From contig LSSL01001107.1 in the NCBI GenBank assembly GCA_001953115.1, positions 7,720-37,708 on the forward strand: a stretch of DNA of 29,989 nt, given 5' to 3'. The stretch is from Smittium mucronatum. Its lineage: Eukaryota; Kickxellomycota; Harpellomycetes; Harpellales; Legeriomycetaceae. The position numbers and the translations under genes are program-made. Shown here in pieces: positions 13,095 through 23,717 of the stretch (positions are counted from its first letter, which is position 1; every line of letters starts with the position of its first letter). Under the pieces are notes generated by a model. It made no database searches and was not told the origin of the DNA. It saw only the letters and a program-made list of their open reading frames with translations.

Positions 13095-13319
13095 TGCATT
13101 AGTAGTATATTTGTAGAATAGTTGCATTCCAAGAAATTGACCCGGGTTCGGCTCCCGGCTTAATCTGAAACATTTCCCTTGAGCCAATGCTCTCGAGGTA
13201 TTGAACGGAATAGTGGGGTTGGATGATAAAATAATGTCACTTTTTTAATGTTTTTTAATTATGTTTTTATAAATTTTTATTAACTTTAAATTAAATTTCC
13301 CGTAAAAAAAAATGAAAAT
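13095..13319 (+). mobile_element. tRNA-derived SINE with a LINE-type 3' tail
   Basis: The 225-bp element has the composite structure of a SINE. Head: GGTTCGGCTCC at 13145-13155 differs by one base from the pol III B-box consensus GGTTCGANTCC. It lies inside GACCCGGG...CCCGGC, which pairs as a T-arm and closely resembles tRNA-Glu/Gly/Asp T-arms. Counting back to tRNA position 1 puts the start at 13094-13095, exactly where the left direct repeat ends. A degenerate A-box-like TTAGTAGTAT lies at 13099-13108. Tail: 13176-13302 aligns with the LINE 3' UTR at about 495-638 and ends in the same AAATTTCCC, then A-rich TGAAAA units. Such elements are transcribed by RNA polymerase III and copied by a partner LINE's reverse transcriptase. 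The A box is weak and the acceptor stem does not pair, so the head is no longer a tRNA gene. Confidence 0.7.
13145..13155 (+). promoter_or_regulatory. Pol III B-box of the SINE
   Basis: GGTTCGGCTCC matches the internal promoter B-box consensus at all but one position (G for A at position 7). Its flanks CCCGG and CCGG can form the T-arm stem. Confidence 0.65.
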
Positions 13320-13333
13320 GAAAATGAAGAAAA
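13320..13333 (+). repeat. Right target-site duplication of the SINE (candidate)
   Basis: GAAAATGAAGAAAA follows the A-rich SINE tail and matches 13081-13094 at 13 of 14 bases. The tail itself carries GAAAAT units, so part of the match could come from the tail. Confidence 0.5.
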
Positions 13334-15790
13334 AACTCATAAAAGGGGATATAATTATAAGCAATTTAAATTAGTTCTAATTCTGTGTGTTTTTTTGACA
13401 AATATATCTTTTTCTTTGAGATAATTCTGAAAAAGTTGCACTTTATGTATAGCTATTATGTAGGTATTGTTATTTTAAAATCACGTTATCACTTTGCATA
13501 TCCCAAAATTTATCAAACCGAAAAGTTTTACATAATATTTTTTATTATAAAAAGAGGGAGCTAATAAAAAAAAAGTCGTTATCTAATTTAATAAATATAA
13601 TATAAAAAAAAAATCTTAAATATTAAAATTTATTGTATCCATTTTTAGTTAAATAAGAATCAGAAAACCCCCTAAGCTTATTTAAAAAACTTAAGCGTAA
13701 TTAGGTAAAACTAATACAAATACTTAATGTAAATTTTTAAATCCCCAATAATAATTTTTTTAAAAAAAAACCCCCTAAAATTAAAGTGTAAAATAGTTTA
13801 TTTCTAATACTTAATACAATTTTGTTCAGTTTAATAAAATTTTTTAATAAGATAAATATTTTTCGAGAATTTATGTAAAATATTTGTTTTATATCTTTTT
13901 ATTATTATTTAAAGCTAAACGAGGTAAATTATTCGTATTTTAGGAATATATACTAAACAAGGGTGTATACATTGATAAAAAATTAGTTATTAAGATCAAC
14001 ATTTATAAAAAAAATAGAAAAAATTGGTGAATTGACCAGTTCTTTTTTATGCTTTAGTTTCTAGCCTTCCCATCCTAATATTTTTCTGGGTTCAGACTTA
14101 ATAAAGAATATTAAAACCTTTTATTTTCATTAACAACTTTTAGGTTATTTATTTTAGATTTTCCCAAATATTGTATCATAAAATTGGTACTGATTCTAAT
14201 TTTGTAAAAATTCTGCGTTTTTTTGGCATTAAATTTTGTATTTTTCGCAAATAAATATATAGAAAATTTCCTATAAAAGCGATTAATAAAAGCCTAAAAT
14301 AAGCCTTAAAAAAATGAATTCCATAATGTAAGTAAAAAATATATATTGGTTTTAATAGTGGTATCATTCATATAGTATCAAACCAATCAAAAAAACTAAA
14401 AAGATATTTTTTCGCTTTATTAAAAATCAATTAATCTCAATTTAAATATCATAGGAAAATAAAAATAGAATGAGTTAATAAAATTGATAGATTCGAAAAA
14501 GTTTCTATGATTAGAAAAAGTGATCGAGTTATTTTATTATGGTATAATTACAATTTCCTAACAATTATAAAGCAAATTTAAAACTCAATACTTCCAAAAT
14601 GAATATTGGCGAAAATATTCCGAATAAAAATTGTACTTTGGCAAAAGAATTATGAAAAAGATAATATATTCAATGCTGAAAAGTATTCTAACTTTATTAT
14701 CTCGTAGCTTTTACAGAATTAATTTATTGGGGTTTTTTCAGAATTATTGCTTAAAGAAGAATAAATTAAAAAAATAATCTTTAAAATCTTTAATAGTAAA
14801 AATATGTAGTATTTGATTCTTCATTTATAATTTTTATATCGTTAAAAAAATAATTTAAAACATCTGCCATCTTTAAAAAATTAAGAGAGTTTTTAAAAAA
14901 TCTGATTGATTGGATGATGAATAGTAGTTACGGGTTATTATAAATAACAATAATTTTTTTTTTTTTATTAAAGAATAAAATAATTTCAGTTAATACTAAG
15001 GAGAGTAATGGTCACAAACTTTGAAAATCGCGGTTAATTTTTTAGTTAAATAGTTGAAAGATGTACAAAAGCTTATGAAGCAGTATAGAGGCTCAATATT
15101 TTTTGTTATTTTTTTATGAGATCATATTTTATGTAAATCTAATTTGCTAAATGAAACTTAGAAAAGAGATCACCTTTACAGTATGCCGATGATTCGATAA
15201 TTTTATATTGTAAATTTCGGATGAAATACCATCCCCTTACTTGAGGTAATTAAATTAATTATTCTTTTAGATTTTTGTGGGAATAACCGAGACTGGAAAC
15301 GATTTTATCTTGGCTATTTTCATCATCGATTTCTGAATTGAGATTATCAATTTAATATGGCTAAAATTAACTGCAAATTTTATTTTCAAACTTATTTTTG
15401 TATCCAAATTAGTTTCTTTTACCCAAATCTTAATTATTTGACATAAGAAAAATTGAGATAAGATTTTATTTAATTTTTTTTGATTATGTTTATCTTATAA
15501 AAACCGCAAAAATTTCCTAAAATAGACTTTTTTTCATCGATTTAGTGAAAATAACAACAATCATTGCTTCTTAGATTCACTTTTTGAAGATTGACTCCTA
15601 TTCACCAAAGAAAAAAGACTATTCATAAATGTATCTAAGAGTTTTTAAGCAAAAAATATTTAATTGATTTATATTATCAGCCATCTTATCTTCGCTAAGT
15701 TTTTTATAGAACTTAATCCGACAAATCCTTTAAAATCCCAAGAAATTTCAGAAGAAAAATGATTTTAGACTCTTTTAAACCTAAGTTTTC
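13334..15790. other. AT-rich gene desert, no feature seen
   Basis: Homopolymer-rich DNA without a supportable gene on either strand. The 63-codon minus-strand frame at 14176-14367 has no motif and no coding signature. Confidence 0.7.
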
Positions 15791-15804
15791 GGGGGGGGGG
15801 GGGG
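15791..15804 (+). repeat. Run of 14 G
   Basis: Fourteen consecutive G on the + strand, in a region where runs of even three G are rare. Its length may be an assembly estimate, since long G runs are error-prone in sequencing. Confidence 0.9.
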
Positions 15805-18800
15805 TTTATTATAATTTCTTCATAATATGTCATTTTTAATATTCTTAATATTAAGCTTTGATGCTACATTTTCTAGATCTCCGAAATATTATTTCAACTA
15901 GGCTATAAAATATTATTTTCCTAATTAAAATACCCTTGATATGCTGAAACGTCTTATAAAAAATTTGAATTTTATTAATATGGTAACGCATAATTTTTTG
16001 ATTAATAAAATTGTTCCCAAAACAAACTTTAATTATCAGTGATAAATTGATAAGTTTTTTTCATAAAACTACAAAAAAAAACTAGTATTTTTATAGAAAT
16101 ATAAACCGTGGAAAAACTGTATTGATTGAGCCCGAAAAAAAATAATATAGTTTATTTATATTCGTTTTATTTTGGAAAAATTTCTGTTCTATTAAAAAAA
16201 TTTAATGGAAATCGTATCCATAGTCTAATTATCGAATAATAAGGTGTCAAAAACATCTTTGATACATATGAATTTTAAATATTTTAATCTTCATGAGATT
16301 GAAAACGGTATTTTTATAAATATTATATTAAATCCGCATTTCTATTTATTAGATTTTAATGATACAGGATTATTTCACAATAAATGGGTCAATTTTATCA
16401 TATAGGGCTAATTAATAGAGCTTATTCAATATTAATTAATTAAAATTTCAAAAACAAAGTGCTAAAACAATTATTTTTATTCAAATAAATAGCAATTTTG
16501 ATATTATTAATAATACTTTTAAAAAAAAAAAAATTATGAGCTGGTATATATATCATCTATATTAATTTTTCACTAATACAAAAGACTGAAAGTCATTTTT
16601 TTTTTCAAATAAAATAATGCTGTGTACATTTATTTCAATTTTATGATGAAGAATATTACCAGGGGGCTCCTATCGGCTTTATGGTTTTTAGAAAACTATT
16701 AAGTCTTGAATTTAAACTATATTACAAAACGGCTTCTTAATGTGTTATTTATCCCGATTTTAAAGAAACCATACTAACAATTTTCTTCACGGAAGTGGGT
16801 ATATTTACATTGATGAAATACTTTTTTTTTTGTTTTATTATTTTTACAATAATAATTTTACATCGATGATTTATGTTTTACAATGAGGAAATTTATTGAT
16901 TATAAAGCGATTTAAGTGCTATGATTTAATCGTGATTTTTATTTTCTCCTGATAAATGATAGCGAAAAATAATTTTGAAGTTTAAAATTGTATATGATAT
17001 TATTTAAAAAATCATTTAGTGACATTTTAATTTAAATTATTCCAAGTTAAAAAAAAGTTCAAAAAAACCTCATACATTTTTTTCAATTAGAAATCTTTAT
17101 ATTTTATCTAAAACAAAGTTTGAATTTCATTTTTTAAATTGCTTATTTATCTATTCCTAGTAAAAAATGATGATTTCTGTTCTTTAAAAATATGAGATAA
17201 AACTTCTATTCTATCTATTCATTTTATTAATTTTTTCAACATCATTAAATAAAATAAAAATTTTATTTGCATTTTTGATTGTTATGGTATAAAAAAAATT
17301 ATGGGTTTGTTTAAAACCTAAAAAATTACATAATATTTATAGTTGGACGGATAAAATGAAAATATCTAAAGCTTATAGGTATCATTAATGTTATTTTAAG
17401 ACAAGTTTGGATGGTGTTAGGATTTTTCTTTTTCTATAATATATTTCCACTAGTCTTCAAAAAAAAATTTTTTTATGCAAATTTTTTATTTCCATATTTG
17501 CAAACCTTTTTTCTTTTTACTTATTTTTATCAAAATAAATTAGTTAAAAATTTCCTCAAAAATTTATATTTTATCAATTTAGTATTTTTTTTCAGTTTTA
17601 ACTGTTCGGAAATTTTTTTAAGTATATAATAGAGGGATGACTCTTGTTTATTTCCATTTTAAATCTAATCGAAGAAATATCTAAATTATTTTAAAATTAT
17701 TTAAATTTTATTATTGAATTTTGAAAAACGTCTATTTGGTAATATTGATTTTCTACATCTCCACTTTTTCCTTCAGAGAGGCAATAAATCATGTTTCATC
17801 TTCGATTGAGATTTTTTAATAATTAGTGATAATCTTTTTAAAAAAACTCAAAGCTTTCATAAGATTAAAACCTTTTATTAATGGTTTCTCCAGCTATAAT
17901 TATCATTAGATGGGATTATGCGTCTAAAAATGTATTGAAATTTGCTATTTTAAAAAATATTTTTTATAAAAGATCGAAAATATGTATTAACATAAAATTC
18001 AAATATATATTATTATTATTGAAAAATAGTATAGATTCAACTAGAATTTAAGATTTAATATAAATCCGTATATATAAATTTAAGTATAATCAGTCCCTTA
18101 ATATCTACACGACAGATGTATGAAAAAAAATTTCATCTTTAATATAATGGTGATATTTGTTTTTTAAATTTTTTAGGCTATTGAAAAATTTTAATAATCA
18201 AACCAATTGAATTCAATGATTCTTTCTTAGAAAAAGAAAAAAATGGATTTTAGACTCTCATGAGTTAATTTCGAATTGAAAAAACGCCTCCATTTTCATT
18301 AATTATTCATTTGCCTAAATCTGTTATTAAAAAAAAAGTCTAAAAAAAAGAAAAATAATTATTTTAATTTTTTTTTTGACTTAATTATGTCTATTTACCC
18401 TATATTTTCATCTAGAAAATGAAATATAATATATAGAACTCTTACGAGTAATATAGACTTGATTATGATAGCGCAATAATCATTTTAAAGAGGAATTTTG
18501 CTATATATAAAAAGTATGTGCAAAAATCATGATTTACTTTAATTATTAAAGATGATTATTTAAATTTGTTATAAAGCTACGATTATCGCTATTTTACCAG
18601 CTATTTTTAAATTTCGAAAAATCGACCATCTTTAATTTAATATAAATTTAATAAATTTGAGCCACTACAAGTTTATTTATATATTGAAATCAATTTAAAC
18701 AGAACTTTTGAAATGTTATAAATTCAAAAAACGAGCTTGTATATGAAAAATTGGAAATTAAATTCTCTGATAAATTAATGATGTCTATATGATAAAATCA

Positions 18801-21037
18801 ATTTAATCAATCTTGATCTATTTAATATACACATAAATCTATTTAGGAAAGTTAATACAATAAAACAAGATACTCTCAAAATGAATATATAAGTAACTAA
18901 AAAAAATACCTTATCTTTTATTTGTTTCCTCAAGCTTTAGTATTGCAAAAACTGAAAAAAGGAGTCTAGTAGGGGACAGATATCCTGTTAGCTGTCAATG
19001 AAATTATCTAATAATTAGGTTTATAATCGATTTTTTAAGTAATTTAAAAGCACCATATACTCCAAACTTCTGGGCTAAAATAACACTTAAATTTTTTGTT
19101 TAAAGAATCCACAGATAAATATAATCAAATTCCACTTTAACGAATTTATAGATTGATTTGATCAAATATATAAGGTATATTTTAACATATAACACATCCA
19201 TTTATTTTTATGCTTATTTAAAAACTGTGACTAAAATTTTTCTGGATCTACAACCATCTATAAATCTCTAGACTTTAGAGGTAGTGAAATATACACATAT
19301 TTTCTATTAAGGATGTTTCTAAATATTTCTAAGCGTGTTTAAAAGTTTTAAACTTACTATATTCAGTTTAACAATATATTTATCCACTTCAAAAAGATGG
19401 TTTTTGATTTCATTTGGAATTTGGTCTCCTTAGTTTTTAGAATTGATATTTTTCTTAGGTGAGAGATTCCCGATTTTTAACCAAAAAAAAACAATTAGCC
19501 TAATACATCATATAAAAAAATAATATATTAACTAAATAACTTCAAAAGTAGAAATTGGAAACTTGGAAGATTTGGTATTTTAAAATATTATATTATAATT
19601 GAATAAAGATATTTATCTATATATCAAATCATTGAAAATTATACTGTAGGAAATTCGACCATCTCAAGATTTTAATCAGATATCAGCAACTATTTTATAG
19701 GCGAAATTTTTAAAAACTGCTTTGGAATATATATAAATTGCTATTTTTTAAAAAAAATGTTAGTAGCTATAATCAACATTTTTCAAGATTCATAATCGTT
19801 GTTGTGAAGTATATCGACAATGGTAATAAAATTTAGAAAGTAGAAATATCCACAGTTTCTTTTTTTGAAAGACGCGTGGATATAAACTAATAATAAAGTC
19901 TAAAAAGCCACAAAATTTCTCTTGTGGATAAAATATTACTAGTTAATGATTCTTATTTATTAGTTATTTGGGTATTATCAGAAAAAATATAGGTTTAAAG
20001 GTGTTTTTGGAAAAATAAATGTGTTCTTTGGTTATCTGCTTTTAAAATCCTTTATATTTTTGGAATTTTTATTTAGATCGCTCAATACCATTGGTTATTG
20101 GGTAATAGTAACTAATAAAAAAAATCTTTCCAGAAATAGTTATCTTAGAAAAACTAATCTTTGATATCACAACTAAAATTCATTATTTTAAAATAGATTT
20201 TATTAAATAATAGTAAATATTTTTATTGGGGACTTTTTCAAGAATATAATAAGGATTGCATTTCAGAGCTACGATATTTTTTTGTCTTTATAACTAAAAA
20301 ATTAATCGAGCTTAAACATTTTTTTTTCCGCTTAAATGTTCTTTAAACGCAAAAAAAAAAATTGAAAAAAATTCTAAATTTCTGGAAATCATACATTAGA
20401 AGTAAAGAATTTCAGGGGGGTTTTCAATATTTTCCTATATAAATAACAAGACAAATATTGGAATTCAAAAGATATGAGTAATTTCATTTTATCAGATCAG
20501 AGTAGAAAAGACTATTCAATTAATTATTGGTTTTATTTGCAATAAATAGAAAACTTATCTAAAATCTAGCTGAAAAAACGTACTAATAGATTTGACTTTA
20601 CATGCATTTAAATTTTTAGTAAAAAAAAACTTGATATAAAAAAATGTTTTATGAAAACCCATCTATGTGAAATTTTAGACTTTTTTATTCATTAGTTTAA
20701 TTTGTTGGATGACCAGTATTTCATATATCATGATAAAACATAAAAATATTTGTAATAACTGAAAAGTTGGAATTTTGAAGAATAATTTATTATATTGCCG
20801 TAGATTTCTCTTCCTTGGCTTATACTCTAAGAACAAAGAGAGGAAAATTTTCCCCTGTTGCTAATACAAATTATCAAATTTGAAAAAAGCAATATATTAT
20901 ATTTTGTTCGGGATTAATAATATTTAAATATTAAAAGTATATTATTTTTACGGGCTGGCCAGATGAAATCTTCAAGTATTTTTACGTTAAAACTTGACTA
21001 TATCATAGATACTGATCCTGTATTTTCTAATTCAAGG
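15805..21037. other. AT-rich gene desert with one faint coding-like patch
   Basis: About 5.2 kb with no supportable gene. At 16618-16737 a 40-codon stretch of frame 1 stays open between stops at 16615 and 16738 and contains DEEYYQGAPIGFMVFRK. It is less AT-biased than its surroundings and may be a fragment of a decayed element, but I cannot assign it. The T-rich frame at 17411-17629 is spurious. Confidence 0.6.
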
Positions 21038-21099
21038 CTCTTCCTTTTTCTTTTCTTTTCTTCTCTTTTCTTTTCTTTTCTTCTCTTTTCTTTTCTTTT
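21038..21099 (+). repeat. Pure polypyrimidine tract with a 20-bp tandem unit
   Basis: Sixty-two consecutive C/T bases built from TTTTC and TTCTC blocks. A 20-bp unit starting TTCTCTTTTC occurs at 21061-21080 and again at 21081-21100, the second copy ending in A. The open frame across it (20963-21172) reads only as repeated L, F and S and is an artefact of the tract. Confidence 0.9.
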
Positions 21100-22520
21100 A
21101 TTTTTTATGCAAATAAAGTCACACCACATCTTGGTTTATTCTTTTTTTGTAAAAATGTATTTTTTTGGATAGTTTGCACTATCTGCAAAAAAAATTCTGC
21201 TTCATGAAATTTTTCTAAAAAATGTATATCTTAAACTATTTCCTTTGGCCTAAAGAAGAAATCTATAAGTCTTACAGCCCAAATAAATAATAAAAGGTAT
21301 TCATTTTGTGGTTACAAATTAAATAAAGACTATCTTTATTTCGATTATTATAATTTAATTTCGCATTTGAGTTTTTCAATTGTTTAGGATAGGTCATAAT
21401 AAAACATTATTTTTATATAATAGTGATTTAATGGGGTATTTCTTTGCAATGTATTTGGCAAGGAATGATAGAAAAAACGATAGTAACAATTTTTAGCTTT
21501 AAGTACATTTAAATTATACCGGTGAATAATATGAATGTTTTTTACATTTACAGAATCATATTCAACTAAGCTTATGCTTTTGATTCAAGTAATATAACTT
21601 CATATATATTTATAACGAATTATATAAATTTAGTATTTTATTTAAAACTATTTATTCCATATCTTTTAACTTTAATCTTGTAGTGTAAAATTTAGGAGAT
21701 TGAGGCCAATTTTCTTCAGTAAATTTATTGATTTATATTTGGTACGTAATTTCTATAATCAGGTATCATTAGCAAACAAGAATGGTGATGAAATGGTTAT
21801 ATAAGCATACATATATATGATGATATAACATTTTTTTGGTGAGATTTAAAGAAATGGGTGTTTTAAAATCATTTATATTTCTGAATGGCCCACAGAAATA
21901 CTAAGAGTTTCAATCTTATTTAAATATAAGTAGATTCTGGTTATGAAATAATAGCATAAAGTTCTAAATCACATTTTACTTTATTTCACAATCATTAGTA
22001 TTTTATTTCTTTAATCGATTGTTTTTAATTAATTTGTGATTTTTAATTGATATATATTCTTTACTGTAAAATAACTAAGATATTTATATCCTTTTTTATA
22101 AAATATCAAAGCTTTTAAATCTAAATATCCAGTTTTTGAAATTTTATCATTCGAAATATAACTATTTATAGCCGAGTTGTATTGTCGTTCTTTTTTATTA
22201 ATTCTCTTTAAAACCCAATTTTTTTACATAATTACACTTTGTGTAAAAGATGGGCTTTAACATATACTAAAAATTAGTATTACTTATAGAAAATTCAGTG
22301 AAAACAAACATGGGATTTTTGTTTAATCTTTTTTTGAAAATCAAAAAAGCTTACTAGTTCTATTAAACTCTTGCTTAGATTAAATTTGTCTTAAGAGATG
22401 TATATTTTTTAAATGTTTTTTTTTATCACGGAATTTATTTTAAGATAGCGTCATTAAGGAATATACTAAAAAAATATGAAAAAAAGAAAAAGTCGTATAG
22501 AAAAGACTATTATTCTAATT
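21100..22520. other. AT-rich intergenic DNA, no feature seen
   Basis: No coding-like frame, RNA gene or ordered repeat is visible up to the GC-richer island that starts near 22530. Confidence 0.65.
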
Positions 22521-22620
22521 GCAATAAGCTCCTCTGCCGGACTACCGTCTGCGTACCTACGGGATAGGGGTGCAATCTACCAACCGAAAGACCCCCCCTG
22601 GCATTGCTTCAAGTAGGTAT

Positions 22621-22964
22621 ATGACTGAGGCTACATTCAGCCAAGAATTAAGCTCTTTATCAACGAACAGCAGTTGATTGAAGTTACCAAGCTTCTAATC
22701 AGGGCCTACTTCTAACAGGATTAACAAAATTAGGCTCCTACCCAAACGTTGGTTTGATCGACATGGCTTTTCTAAAAATAGCTGTTAGACGCTGAGATCC
22801 GTCTGAATGTCGAAAGCAAGACTTTTGCACTAAACTATTTCTCAGCTGTGCGTAACGATCGGTTCCTCCTGTTTCGATATGGTCCTCCTCTGGAATCGCT
22901 GTCCTCCGAATCGCTGTGCGCTGTCTCCATTACTCCCAACCAAGAATATTACAACAATGTGTGA
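22621..22964 (+). pseudogene. Broken coding relic in a GC-richer island (retroelement-like, unassigned)
   Basis: The island 22530-22990 is clearly less AT-rich than its surroundings. An ATG at 22621 opens 18 codons beginning MTEATFSQELSS, stopping at 22675. The reading then continues in frame 3 from 22671 to a stop at 22962-22964, implying one indel. Within frame 3 there are six stops (22713, 22722, 22731, 22755, 22773, 22779): TAA, TAA, TAG, TGA, TAA, TAG. Each is one C-to-T step from CAA, CAG or CGA. The last 60 codons are open and look protein-like (DAEIRLNVESKTF, LNYFSAVRNDRFLLFRY). I recognise no family; a Gag-like or ORF1-like retroelement protein is a guess. On the minus strand a 30-codon open stretch in the same DNA is probably a shadow. 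Confidence 0.4.
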
Positions 22965-22974
22965 AATTAAAGTT

Positions 22975-22998
22975 TAGTGTACTTCGAAAAGTACACTA
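22975..22998 (+). repeat. Hairpin with 10-bp perfect arms and CGAA loop
   Basis: TAGTGTACTT (22975-22984), loop CGAA, AAGTACACTA (22989-22998). It lies 10 nt after the end of the coding relic, at the right edge of the GC-richer island. It could be a terminal inverted structure or 3' hairpin of the decayed element. It has no U-tract and nothing suggests a terminator. Confidence 0.8.
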
Positions 22999-22999
22999 T

Positions 23000-23717
23000 T
23001 AAGCTCCTAAATCACGAAGAGGTATTTCACTCTTGGGAGATTTTTTAAATTTTTTGTTATATATATATAAGACGATCATCTGCTGCTAATGTCCATCTTT
23101 AATATTTATTTATTTTGGAAAAACGAGGATAAAAAAACGTAAATTTTATTAACCCTTGCCTCTAAAAAGGCTAGAATTCTACTTAATTATAAGCTTATCG
23201 TTAGAATGAAACTCAATTCAAATGCATCTAGCTTTTAATTGGGAGCTTTACAGATCCCTTCTTCAAAAACAAATTTCTGCAATCGGAATACGTTTATGTA
23301 TTGAAAAATCAAAGGCGTAATTAGAATACTTCAAACTTCTTAATTTTTTCAAGTCTCATATTTCAACGCTATTTAAAAAGATAACTCTTACCCTTTCCAG
23401 TGAGCAATTCCATTGAAAATATAATAAAAAAAAAGCTTTGTCTTAGAACGTATTACAAATTGACAAGTGAAATAAAAGATAGTAATAAATTTAAGACTAA
23501 AAACGGGGGAAAAAATTATATAATAAGCTGAAAGTAGAGTTTTTTTGTTACAGTATCGTGTTAATAAAAAAAAGAGGGGAAAAGCATCAGTGAATTTTTT
23601 TATAACAAAAAGAATATTTTCAAGGGAAAAATCTGGAAGTGGAGGTTGATAGCATGTTCAAAAAATAAAAACAATAACCGAAATGATAATCAAGATATAT
23701 CTAGGCTAGAATAAATT
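23000..23717. other. Intergenic region downstream of the Ndt80-like gene
   Basis: No gene seen. As the 3' flank of the minus-strand gene it should hold its polyadenylation site, but I find no AATAAA in the first few hundred bases on the minus strand. T-rich and TATATA-type sequences are present, which is common for fungal 3' ends. Confidence 0.5.

Noticed and set aside
20963..21172. 69-codon plus-strand frame that looks like a hydrophobic membrane protein
   Set aside because: The Leu/Phe/Ser stretch is the polypyrimidine tract read as codons.
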